Origin: an uncultured Lachnospiraceae bacterium
Lineage (GTDB): Bacteria; Bacillota; Clostridia; Lachnospirales; Lachnospiraceae
Reading direction: 5' to 3'
Length of the DNA stretch: 64,000 nt
Assembly (NCBI GenBank): GCA_910588875.1
Contig: CAJURT010000015.1
Span: 11,418 to 75,417, forward strand
The notes beneath the pieces were generated by a model. It worked only from the letters and a program-made list of their open reading frames with translations, did not search any database and was not told the origin of the DNA. Positions 1 to 9,900 of the stretch are shown here, one piece after another. A program made the position numbers and the translations under genes. Within the stretch, counting starts at the first letter, position 1. Each line of letters begins with the position of its first letter.

Positions 1-51
1 AACTACGGTACCCTCCAGAATTTCTCCTTTTTTCATCTCCTGTTCCCTCAT
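1..51 (-). CDS. Partial 5' end of a probable TRAM-domain RNA methyltransferase (RlmD-like)
   Basis: Only about 17 codons are inside the window; the gene runs off the left edge. From the ATG at 51 they read MREQEMKKGEILEGTVV. The KKGEILEGTVV segment resembles the first beta strand of the TRAM domain that opens clostridial 23S rRNA (uracil-5-)-methyltransferases of the RlmD/TrmA type. A second in-frame ATG lies at 36 (MKKGEILEG), but AGGAG abuts it with no spacer. The frame is also open further upstream through the terminator at 89-116, so the start is uncertain. The family call is an inference from very few residues. Confidence 0.35.
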   Translation of the reverse strand, partial: MREQEMKKGEILEGTVV

Positions 52-88
52 TCCTTTCCATTTTTCCGGATCATAGCCCTCCCAGAGA

Positions 89-116
89 AATACCCCGCAG
101 CAAGCCGCGGGGTATT
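89..116 (-). terminator. Intrinsic terminator hairpin
   Basis: A perfect 10-bp stem (AATACCCCGC with GCGGGGTATT) closes an 8-nt loop. It sits 13 nt past the stop of the small acidic membrane protein and is followed on the minus strand by TCTC rather than a long T run. It probably ends that transcript. Confidence 0.6.
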
Positions 117-129
117 CAAAATATCCTTT

Positions 130-435
130 TTAGTTCTCGTCCTTTTCCTCAGCAGCGGTGTTGTCATCGTCGTCCTCAAAAAAGTCATCATCGAAATCAT
201 CATCAAAATCGTCTTCAAAATCCTCCAGATAATCCGGAGTAAAGAAGCGGTACACGCCATAGGCAATCGCCGCGATGGCTGCAACTGCACCGATGATCGC
301 CAGCACCCAGAGAATACAGGTTTTCTTCTTCTCCTCCTCTTCTTTCCTGTGCAGGAAATCATTCAGCTTGGTAGAGTTGATAATCTCTTCCACCCGGGTC
401 AGTGCATCTTTGCTCATTGTATCAAACTTTCCCAT
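130..435 (-). CDS. Small single-pass membrane protein with very acidic C-terminal tail
   Basis: A 101-residue protein starting MGKFDTMSKDAL. Residues 1-40 form a charged, probably cytoplasmic helix with a KEEEEKKK patch. Residues 41-62 are one hydrophobic membrane segment (ILWVLAIIGAVAAIAAIAYG). The rest is a strongly acidic Asp/Glu tail (EDFEDDFDDDFDDDFFEDDD). The ATG at 435 is chosen because AAAGGA lies about 11 nt upstream; the open frame extends to 471 without a better site. Short TM proteins with Asp-rich tails occur in Lachnospiraceae, but I know no function. The gene stands alone between pcrA and a terminator. Confidence 0.7.
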   Translation of the reverse strand: MGKFDTMSKDALTRVEEIINSTKLNDFLHRKEEEEKKKTCILWVLAIIGAVAAIAAIAYGVYRFFTPDYLEDFEDDFDDDFDDDFFEDDDDNTAAEEKDEN

Positions 436-546
436 CTCATTCACGTCCTTTCTATCATCCTGGCACATCATGGATGTGCATTATTTAGATTATACCATTT
501 CTTTTCTTTTTTTACTATCCTATTTTATTCAAAAATTGAAAAAATA

Positions 547-2946
547 TCACAGTTTCTGTAATTTTGCAAAAGAAGCAAACATTTTTTTAACCCCAAACCG
601 GTCAAATTCAACGGTCACCTCAAAATCCCGGACGCCATCAGCCACAGATTGTACTGTCCCTTCCCCAAACTTCACATGGCTTACCCTATCCCCCGGGCCA
701 TAATCCAGGGCGGCGGCCTTCTGGACGGTAAATGTTTTCCCAAACCCCGGCTGTTTTCCCACGGCAGGCATCCCCGGTGTTTTTAAAGCCCCCAGGCTGC
801 CCGCACCGCTTCCCTGGTCTTTATTATAGGAGTCGGACTTCATCCCGAACATGCTGACCCCCAGCTTCCGCTGGTTCTGGTTCCACTGCTGATGCAGGTT
901 CTCCCCTGGCTCCTTTCCGGTCTTCTGCCCACCCCTGCGGTCTCTCCTCCCCGTCTCCAAAAGCCCCTCCGGGATCTCCTCCACAAAACGGCTCACCCTG
1001 GAATAATGGGTCTCTCCCCGGGACATGCGCATCTTCGCAGCAGTCAGCATCAGCCGCTCCTTTGCCCTGGTAATACCCACATAGCAAAGCCGCCTCTCCT
1101 CCTCCAGATCCGTCGGATCCTCTGACATTACAGACCGGGAACCCGGAAACAGCCCCTCCTCCATACCGCTCAAATACACCATCGGGAATTCCAGGCCTTT
1201 TGCACTGTGCAGGGTCATCAGGGTTACACGGTCCTCGGAACTGTCCATACGGTCAATATCTGCCACCAAAGCCACTTCTTCCAAAAATCCGTCCAGGCTT
1301 GGCGCCTCATTCTCTTCACAGAAGCCGGCTGCCTTGGAAATCAATTCATCGATATTCTCCAGGCGTTCCTTTGCCTCCTCCTCTCCTTCCCCCAAAAGTT
1401 CCTGTCGGTAACCGGTCTTCTCCAAAATATCCTCAATCAGTTCTTTGAGGCCATAGTCTGCAGCCCAAGGCTCCGGCTGTCCTTCCGGAGCCGGGATTCC
1501 ATCTCCTGCCTCCCTGCGGCGCTGCTGCTCCAGTTCCCATCCCTGGATCCTTGTCCTGAACTCCTCGATCTGGCTGACAAACGCCTGCACCTTCCCTGCC
1601 GCCTTGCCCATGCCCGGCACCAAGGCCGCATCGGCGCAGGCATCATAAAAGCTGATATCCTTCTGTGTGGCCCATGCCATTATCTTCCCGATGGACGTTG
1701 CGCCGATCCCCCTTTTAGGCACATTGATAATCCTCTGGGCCGCCAGGTCATCCCTTCCGTTGGCCACAGTCTTCAAATAGCTTAAAATGTCCTTAATCTC
1801 CCGGCGCTGGTAAAAATTCACCCCTCCCACCAGACGGTAAGGGATGTTGTAGGTAAGGCATTTCTCCTCCAAAAGACGGGACTGGGCATTGGTGCGGTAG
1901 AGCACCGCGGTGTCACGGTAGGGGCGCCCCTGGGCGAGGATATCCCGGATAATCCCTTCCGCCTCCTCATATGCCTGTTCGTACTGGCAAAACACCACCA
2001 GCCCGCCTCCTTCATTGGCGGTCCACAAGGTCTTGTCCTTGCGCCCCCGGTTATTGCGGATCACCCCGTTTGCCGCATCCAGGATATTCTTGGTGGAACG
2101 GTAATTCTGCTCCAGTTTGACCACCTTTGCCCCGGGGAATGTCTCCTCAAAATTCAGGATATTGCCAATATCCGCCCCCCGGAATTTATAGATCGACTGG
2201 TCGTCATCCCCCACCACACAGAGGTTCTGGTGTCTTGCCGCCAGCAGCGAAATCAACTCAAACTGGGCCGCATTCGTATCCTGATATTCATCCACCATAA
2301 TATAGCGGAATCTTTCCTGATAATACTCCAGCACCTGGCCATTAACCCGGAACAAATCCACGGTTTTAAAAATCAAATCATCAAAATCCAGGGCATTATT
2401 CTTTTTCAGTTCTCCCTGATAAGCCTCATAGACTTCCGCCGCCTTTTTCATCCGCCAGTCGCCCTGTGCATTTTTCCAGAACTCATCGATCCCGATCAGT
2501 TCATTCTTGGCACTGGAGATGATATTTAGCATGTCCCGCTCCCTGTATTGCTTCGGATCCAGATCCAGCTTCTTTAAAACCTGCTTCATCAATGTCTTCT
2601 GGTCATCCGTGTCATAGATCGTAAAATTATTCTCATATCCCAGATACTCAATAAACCGGCGCAAAATCCGCACGCACAGGGAATGGAAGGTGCTGACCCA
2701 CACGCTCCCGGCGCCTGCCTGCACCAGGCTGTCCACCCGTTCCCGCATCTCCTCTGCCGCCTTATTGGTAAAAGTGATGGCCAAAATATTCCAGGGGTTC
2801 ACCCCCTTTTCCTCAATCAGATAGGCCACCCGGTGGGTCAGAACCCGGGTCTTTCCGGAACCGGCGCCCGCCAGGATTAAAAGCGGCCCTTCCATATGGA
2901 GGACTGCTTCCTGCTGCTTTGGATTCAATGTATCGTAAACTGCCAT
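547..2946 (-). CDS. pcrA: ATP-dependent 3'-5' DNA helicase PcrA/UvrD
   Basis: A 799-residue superfamily 1A helicase that unwinds DNA in nucleotide excision repair and replication restart and clears recombinase filaments. It has the Q motif (LNPKQQEAV), Walker A GAGSGKT with Lys32, ITFTNKAAEEM (motif Ia), VDEYQDTN (motif II), GDDDQSIYKFRGA (motif III), LEQNYRS (motif IV) and YVGITRAKERL near motif VI. The final 60 residues (YGPGDRVSHVKFGEG) form the Tudor-like RNA-polymerase-binding domain typical of PcrA. The ATG at 2946 has AAAGGA 10 nt upstream; an in-frame ATG at 2967 lacks one. The length is slightly above the usual 720-770 because of a Gly/Gln-rich linker. A housekeeping gene. Confidence 0.96.
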   Translation of the reverse strand: MAVYDTLNPKQQEAVLHMEGPLLILAGAGSGKTRVLTHRVAYLIEEKGVNPWNILAITFTNKAAEEMRERVDSLVQAGAGSVWVSTFHSLCVRILRRFIEYLGYENNFTIYDTDDQKTLMKQVLKKLDLDPKQYRERDMLNIISSAKNELIGIDEFWKNAQGDWRMKKAAEVYEAYQGELKKNNALDFDDLIFKTVDLFRVNGQVLEYYQERFRYIMVDEYQDTNAAQFELISLLAARHQNLCVVGDDDQSIYKFRGADIGNILNFEETFPGAKVVKLEQNYRSTKNILDAANGVIRNNRGRKDKTLWTANEGGGLVVFCQYEQAYEEAEGIIRDILAQGRPYRDTAVLYRTNAQSRLLEEKCLTYNIPYRLVGGVNFYQRREIKDILSYLKTVANGRDDLAAQRIINVPKRGIGATSIGKIMAWATQKDISFYDACADAALVPGMGKAAGKVQAFVSQIEEFRTRIQGWELEQQRRREAGDGIPAPEGQPEPWAADYGLKELIEDILEKTGYRQELLGEGEEEAKERLENIDELISKAAGFCEENEAPSLDGFLEEVALVADIDRMDSSEDRVTLMTLHSAKGLEFPMVYLSGMEEGLFPGSRSVMSEDPTDLEEERRLCYVGITRAKERLMLTAAKMRMSRGETHYSRVSRFVEEIPEGLLETGRRDRRGGQKTGKEPGENLHQQWNQNQRKLGVSMFGMKSDSYNKDQGSGAGSLGALKTPGMPAVGKQPGFGKTFTVQKAAALDYGPGDRVSHVKFGEGTVQSVADGVRDFEVTVEFDRFGVKKMFASFAKLQKL

Positions 2947-3034
2947 AAGTATGTATTCCTTTCCCAACCCCGCTTAATCGTTCCCCATCTATCATAAAGG
3001 AAAAGCCCCCGGAAATCAACCCGAAACACGACAA

Positions 3035-3078
3035 AAGCACAGGAACCGTCCTTTCTCTCCTGCACGGTTCCTGTGCTT
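3035..3078 (-). terminator. Intrinsic terminator after ridA
   Basis: A perfect 15-bp stem (AAGCACAGGAACCGT with its complement) closes a 14-nt loop. On the minus strand it is followed by TTTTGTC. It separates ridA from pcrA, so pcrA probably has its own promoter in 2947-3034. Confidence 0.8.
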
Positions 3079-3135
3079 CTGCTGGTTTGCAGCTGCACAT
3101 CCATCCCACAGCTGCCTTGGTTTATCCTTCTCTTC

Positions 3136-3516
3136 TTATTCTGCAAGGGCAATTGCTTCAATCTCCACCAATGCATTTTTCGGAAGCGCCGCCACCTCAA
3201 ATGCCGCACGGGCCGGGCAGTCTGCCTGGAAAAATGTGGCATACACCTCATTCATAGCGCCAAAATCCCCAATGTTTTTCAGCAGCACTGTGGTTTTCAC
3301 CACATTCTCCATGGACAGCCCTTCACTTGCCAGGATATTGCTGATATTTGTTAAGGACTGACGGGTCTGGGCGGCGATATCCTCCCCCGCAAATTCCCCG
3401 GTAGCGGGGTCAATGGGAAGCTGCCCGGAGACAAATACAAACTTATCTGCACGGATCGCCTGGGAATAGGGTCCGATTGCCGCCGGTGCATTGGTAGTTG
3501 CCAGTACTTTCTTCAT
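3136..3516 (-). CDS. ridA: RidA family enamine/imine deaminase
   Basis: A 126-residue cytosolic protein of normal family length. RidA trimers hydrolyse 2-aminoacrylate and related reactive enamines released by PLP enzymes to keto acids and ammonia. Family landmarks are the N-terminal NAPAAIGPYSQAI block, VSGQLPIDPATGE, the catalytic Arg in the CPARAAFEVAALPKNALVEIE block, and the terminal EIEAIALA strand. GGAGG lies 9 nt before the ATG. It is intact, unlike the second RidA gene at about 42 kb. It ends at a strong terminator. Confidence 0.95.
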   Translation of the reverse strand: MKKVLATTNAPAAIGPYSQAIRADKFVFVSGQLPIDPATGEFAGEDIAAQTRQSLTNISNILASEGLSMENVVKTTVLLKNIGDFGAMNEVYATFFQADCPARAAFEVAALPKNALVEIEAIALAE

Positions 3517-3590
3517 TATCCATTCCTCCTTGATAAATCCTGTTTCCTGGCAACCATTATACCCTGTTTCCTTCCAGAATTCAATGGCCT

Positions 3591-3836
3591 TTATGCAATC
3601 TGGGTATTTCCGCCCTCCGTGGCCAGCAGTTCCTTCAAATCATCCAGGGACATATTCTGCTCCTCCAAAAGCCCATTGACCTCCCTAAACTTCTCCATCA
3701 GGATCTGCTCCTGCAGTTCATTCTCCTTTTCCCGCAGCGTGTCCAGGCATTCCTCATACTGGCGGATACTGGCCTGTACCTCCAGAAGTTCCTCCTGACG
3801 CTTTTCCAGCGGCGTCCTTCTCGCCCGTCTTGCCAT
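3591..3836 (-). CDS. Small coiled-coil protein of unknown function
   Basis: An 81-residue basic-then-acidic protein. The first 15 residues are Arg-rich (MARRARRTPLEKRQEE). Residues 14-60 form a continuous heptad-like helix (LLEVQASIRQYEECLDTLRE). The tail ends in a short acidic helix (NMSLDDLKELLATEGG). AGGAGG is placed 10 nt before the ATG. It lies 74 bp upstream of ridA with no terminator seen between them, so the two may be cotranscribed. I recognise no family; the layout is like small structural or DNA-associated clostridial proteins. Confidence 0.7.
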   Translation of the reverse strand: MARRARRTPLEKRQEELLEVQASIRQYEECLDTLREKENELQEQILMEKFREVNGLLEEQNMSLDDLKELLATEGGNTQIA

Positions 3837-3876
3837 AGTTGCACTCCCTCCTTTGGAATCTTCTTTCTAGCTGGTA

Positions 3877-3913
3877 AGGGACTGCCCTGAAATAACCTTT
3901 CAAGGCAGTCCCT
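3877..3913 (-). other. Hairpin downstream of giant surface protein 1
   Basis: A 10-bp perfect stem (AGGGACTGCC with GGCAGTCCCT) with a 17-nt loop lies 79 nt past the stop of the first giant gene. It lacks a T run on either strand, so it may be a weak terminator or an mRNA 3' stability element. Confidence 0.45.
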
Positions 3914-3991
3914 AAGTTATCCCATTGATAGAAGTATATGCCGCCAGAGGGGAATTTATACCCTTTTTTCCAGGAATTTTATAAGTTTTTC

Positions 3992-6900
3992 TTAATCCTC
4001 TTCCTTATTCTTCCTTAAACCTGCCGCCGAGAAAAGCGCCCCAAGGCCTGCAATCCCAAACAGCATCAGCAGCATCCCCTTATGACGGCTGTCGCCCGTC
4101 TTAGGCAACGGCACTAGCGGAACCTCCGATTCCACGATTGTTTCTGTGGGCCCATCTGCGTAATTGGCAAGCGGTACTTCATGATCCCCGATATCCGTGG
4201 TCGGGCTGCCTCCCCTGGGAGAGTTCCCGCCGCCTGACCCACCGCCGCCAGGATTGCCGCCGCCAGGTGTGTCGCCGTCTTCCTTTCTGTTCTTCGTATT
4301 GATGCAGGTAACGGTAATTCCTTCCGCCTCAATGCTGCCGGAAGCATTGGAAAACTCCACTTCATAATCCGAGTTATCGCCTTCCTCCACGGAATATCCC
4401 ACACCAACCGGCAAGTCGGTTGCTTCCGCCGAGTCCCCGTTTTTCAATTTGAATGTGGCAACACCGTCGGTGAAATCCATGTCCCCATGTTTACCGTTAA
4501 TGACCTTGTCTTCCAACGTCACGGTAAAGGGGAATTCCTTTGCCATATCCGCCTCGTTTCCGCGGACCACCTTCCTTACCGTAAGCCTGCCCTTCTGGTT
4601 GATAAAATCTGCATTTACCGGTTTGCCGTCCTCAATCGTTCCGGTCAGCCCGGCTGCCCGGCTGCTGTTCTTCTCGTCTGCTACTACCTCACTGCCCTCA
4701 CTGCCCGATACTTTCACATAGAATCCATGGCCATTGGCCTCATCCTCGGTTACCGTGTAAGTAATGCCCACAGGCAGATCCACAAATGTGATGAACTGGC
4801 CGTGCTTCAGGACAAACTGGGCTTTCCCTTCTTTCAGGGCAACCATGCCATCCGGCAGCGCTTCCACGCCGGCAATCAGACTTCCTCCCTTGTAAGCAAT
4901 GCTGGGAATCTCCACATTGCCCTCAAGGTCATCCATCCCCTTCAGTTCCAAGGTAAAGCGCCATTCATAATCGGAGAATGCCGCATCTCCTTTTACCAAT
5001 TTGCTGACTGTCAGGATATTGGTTTTCGTGTTGATAAATCCTGCTGTGGTGTCCTGGCCGCCAAGAATTACCCCTTCCGCGCCCTTATATTTCCCTTCAT
5101 TGGCCTCATCCGCAATAAGGACTGCATCTTCGCTGCCGATTATATTGGCGGTGAAGCCATCCTGGTTGGCTTTGACCTCAGATACCTTGTAGGCCATACC
5201 GGCCGGGATATCTTTTATGGTAATCGTTTCGCCATGCTTTAAAGTAAACATGGCTTTTCCTTCCCAAACCCCATCTTCCTTTTCAGAAACCTCAAAGGTA
5301 AGAGACCCGGATTCGGGATCCTTCCCCTCGCTGGTTATCTCATAGGGCAAAGTACTCATCTGCATCCCGCTGCCTGAATCGTTTTCGCTGCCTGAAAGCG
5401 GCGGCAAAAAGCTGGATTTTTGGTTCAAAATCAGTTCAAATTCCCACTCCTGGTGGATTGCCCCTTCGTCACCCACAACTTTCTTGCTCACTGCAAGGGT
5501 GCCAAAACGGGCATTGATAAACCTGGCTTCTGCAGTCTGCCCTTCCTGGATGCTTCCCTCCAGGCCAACTACTTTTTCCGGATCACTTTCATCCTTGATT
5601 TCTGTACTGCCTTCGCTTCCTGTCACTTTCACCTGAAGGCCGTGTTTATTTGCCTCCTGTTCCACCACATCGTAAACCGTCCCTACGGGAATGCCTTTGA
5701 TGGTAATGGATTCACCGTGCCGGAGCATGAACAGAACCTGGCCTTTATCATCAACCGGCAGGGTTCCCTCTTCCGTGATCCCCTTCTCTGTGTGCTTTTC
5801 AAATGCCAACCAAAATGCTCCATCCGCCGGATCTGTTGTCAGCGCATTTCCATACTCATCCTTCAAGGTCAGGACAAACTCCCAATCCTTATCCTTCGCA
5901 TTTGACTCACCTGCAACAAACTTGCTGACAGTCAAATCACTCACCAGCTTGTTGAAAAAGTCAACCCTTACCGTTTCTCCCTGGGCACGTATCTGTCCTT
6001 CTGCCCCAATTACCTTGGTGGCGTCATTTTCATCTTCTACGGCAATACTCTCTGCGCTGCCGCTTACCTGGGTAAGATAGCCGTCCTGATTCGCCTCGTC
6101 TTCTACCACATGGTAGACCGTTCCCTCCGGCAGGTCATCAAATATGATCTTCTGGCCATGTTTTAGTACAAATGTGGTCTGGCCGTTTTCCAGAAGAAGG
6201 GTATTCGGTACCAGTTCACCTGTTTCTCCTTCCTCTGTCACACACACGATGCTGTCCTGCTGCAAGGGATTCCCTTCCGCGTCAGACAAACTTAAGGTAA
6301 AATTCCACTCCTTGTTCTCATTCCCTTCTTTGCTGCCGACAACGGTCTTGCTGATCTCCAGATGCACAGGCTGCTCAGGCCCTTCTTCCCCCAGTTCCAA
6401 ATGGCCGTTGCTCATAATGCCGCCGCCATGGGTGGTGGAAGTATTACCGGTAATCCTGACCCGTGCGCTGCTTTCCGCATATGCTTTGCTTGTGCCATCC
6501 GGATCAGCGGTCAAAGCCATCCGGTAAGTTGCGGACTTCTTCTCAAAGCGGCCTATCGTGATTAATTCTGTCTCTGTATATCCGCCATTTGAAGTTTTTT
6601 GATTACTGCTTCCTCTCCAGTTAGCACTGCCGCCGCCCAGCATCTTTCCATACACTACACTCTCATTCTGGCAGTAGTAGTCTTGGTAATCATGATAGTT
6701 GCTTTCCGTCCATTCTCTCTGGGCGTCCTTATCCTGAGTCTTGTTTTCTTCCTCCGTTCTGTCTGTCATACCAGTTCCGCTGGCGTCATTATCATAGATT
6801 GCTGCACCGTTAATCGTAAATATTTTAACAATCCCGGATGGGCAGCCTGCCACACCGCCGCCGAAGCCATCCGCGTGATTGCCTGTAACCAGGACACTGC

Positions 6901-9900
6901 TCATCTTGACATTCACACCCGTCTGGATGAAAACTCCGCCGCCGCCCCAATCGAAGCGTGTGTACGTTTCATTATTCATGATGGATCCGCCCTCAATCGT
7001 TCCATCCCATCCGAAATAGATGCCGCCGCCTTCTCCATCGGCCTTATTATCGCTGATCACACCATCCGTCATCAGGAAGGAAGCTTCCTTTGCCCAGTTA
7101 TCCGGATTCATGTCTTTGTCTGTATAAACTCCGCCGCCGTCTGCCTTGGCTACGTTTCCGCTGATCTCACCGCCTGCTATTGTCAAATTGCCATTGGAGA
7201 AAATCCCGCCGCCGCCAGAACCTGCATTGTATCCATCTGGGTCTTCCTTTGCTGATGGTTCTTCCTTTTCTGACCGGTTTTGGCAAATCTTTGCACCTGC
7301 ATTAATATCGGTTAAGGTACCAGGATTGGTGTAGATTCCGCCGCCATTGCCCTTCTCGGCGATATTCTCTTTAATCTCACCGCCATTCACTGTAAGGCTG
7401 CCTACACCATCCATCCCGATATTTATTCCGCCGCCATGTTCAATAGCCTTATTGCCTTCAATGCTTCCCCCATTAATCGTCACAGGGCTTCTGTGCGTGC
7501 ATATCCCACCGCCATTCTTAGCAATATTTCCTCTAATACTTCCGCCGTTGATCTTCACAGTTCCTTTGATGAGAAGGATACCGCCGCCATCCGCTGCTTC
7601 ATTTCCGTTTCCCTCAATGCTTCCGCCTGTCATGTTAAACTCTGCATACCAGCCGTCAATCTCAATTCCATGGTTATTCGTATGGCCTTCTCCTGCGGTA
7701 ATGGTGCCCCCTTCCAGGTTTAGCGTTCCACTCCCCGTCAAATAGATCGCCGAATCAATATCCTGGTTGTGGTTGATGACTCCCTTGCCATTGCTGCTGT
7801 CCATAATAGTCAAGGTACCCTGGATGTAGAACAAACGCTCAGTTTCTATGCCTATCCCTCCATAAGTAAGGGTATGCCCATTCAGGTCAATAACAACATC
7901 TGTCCCTACCGGTATCAGCCACCCATAGTCCCCATCATAAGAATCTGTCTCAATGTTATTATCCAAATAAACTTGTATTTTTTCAGTTTTACCATCTATC
8001 GGATAGAGTGCCTGATGCAGTTCCTTCAGGTTCCCTGCCGCAATCCACCCTTCATCATGGTTGATGCTGGCCTCCCGTGTGGCCACCGCTGCCCAGGTAG
8101 AAAAACTCTCCGCCTCAAATTCCAGTTCTTCCACGGAAGTTTCCTCAACCGCTGTCACGGTCTTCGCATCCTCTCCTTCCGGGAAATGCACCACTGAGAT
8201 CCCGGAGGCCTCCTCCGCCATCTCCTTGGGAACGGCTTCCTCCTTAAAACTCATGCTGACACTTACCGGCTTGCCCGGCTCCACTTCCACATCCGATGCG
8301 GTGAAAAACGCAAGGTCATAAGCCAGGATCCCGGCAACGGTACGGCTTTCACCTACTGCCTCGTCTGCCTGGCTGGACAATTCCTCCAGCACTGCTTCAT
8401 CTGTAATCTTCCTTGCCCGAAACTCTACTTCTTCCTCAAAAGCATCCTCCGGCACATTTACGGTAAAGACAGCATCTTCTGCCTCCGCCGTATATACGGC
8501 TGCCGGAATCACGGAATGTACTTCCTCAACCTCGACTTCAACCGAAAGGTCGCCTTCCACTCCCTCCACTAAGTATACGTAGGAACCCGACTTCCAGCCA
8601 GATGCGCTGGCCTGGGACACTTCCTCCTCAAGGGCTTCCATCTCCTGACCGTCTGCATATACGGCAACGAGTTCATAATCCTCTTCCAGTTCCACTGCAA
8701 AGTACAGGTTCTCACCCTGAACTACGGAATCCGCCCCTTTCACGGAGGCGCCTTCCGGCAGGTTCACGGAATACTCCACCAGGCAATCCACCTGTTCTTC
8801 CCCGGTGATAATTGCTTCAATGTCTTCCCATGCAATTTTCACTGCCTTGGCGTTGATATTGTCAAGAATGGTTACCGTATCCAGGGACTTGGATTCCAAG
8901 GTTCCCAAAAACTCAATCTCATCGTCCTCCAGCGCCTGGCCTTCCATCTCGATCTCATCGGACTGATTGCCATCCAAATCACCGGATTCTGCTTCACTGT
9001 CACTCCCTGTCCCGGCAGCATTGTCCTCTGCACCTTCTGTCTTCTCCTCATCAGCTGCCGTGCTTCCGCCTTCTATATCGGTAGTTTCCTCCGGATCCTC
9101 CTGGCTTTCGGATGCATCAGGCTCCCCGGCTCCTGTTTCTTCTGCCTCACTTCCGGATACGCTGGTTTCCTCCTCTATATCTCCGTCCTCATCGTCTGTC
9201 CCGGACTCAGATTCCTCAGCCCCGGCTTCATCCCCTGTCTCGGTTTCCGGATCCGTCTCTTCCTCAGCCTCGGTTTCCTCTTCTGCCTCTGCCTCAGTCT
9301 CTTCCTCCGTCTCCTCCTCTAATTCAGCTTCGGTTTCCTCCCCGATTTCTTCCGTCAGTTCTTCTTCCCCCAACTCATCCAGGGAAACAGCAACCACAGC
9401 CGCCTCATGGCGGGACAGCCCCAGAAGTTCTCCGTCTGCGTTATCCTCTTCCTCTGCTTCCTCTTCGGTCTCCGGTTCGGCTTCGGTCTCAGCCTCCCCT
9501 TCGGTCTCCGGCTCCTCTTCGGTCTCCTCTGTCTCCGGCTCACTCTCCGGTTCTTCCTCGGTATTCTCTGTCTCACTGTCCCCGTTTGTCGGCTCCTCGG
9601 TTTCCGGCTCCTCAGACTCCCCGGTTTCTTCTGAACCGGCAGACTCATTGCCTTCTAAGGATTCCCCGGCGTTTTCCTCCGGGCTGCCAATTTCGTCAGA
9701 CCCGTCAGTTCCCTCTTCCGGCCCTGCCACAGCGGCATCACCCTCTGCTTCTTCCGTCTCTTTCGATCCCACGGTTTCCGCCTGGGGCTTATCCGCCACA
9801 TCATTGATCATATCCGCTGCCTCGTAATTCTCTGCAAAGGAAGCGTCCTCATCTTCTATATTATTGCTGTTGGGGTTCACCGTCACCTCTTCGATCTCAT

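Noticed and set aside
6900..7760. Regularly spaced CCGCCGCC motifs that might suggest a repeat array or CRISPR
   Set aside because: They encode the Gly-Gly-Gly turns of the beta-helix; spacing and flanks vary and there are no conserved repeats with unique spacers.
8967..9827. Long plus-strand Ser/Pro-rich frame opposite giant 1 (also 15358-15918 and 22636-23700 opposite giants 2 and 3)
   Set aside because: They are exact antisense images of the Glu/Thr/Ala-rich linkers. GAG/GAA-rich codons on the minus strand read as Ser/Leu without stops on the plus strand. No ribosome sites or recognisable domains.
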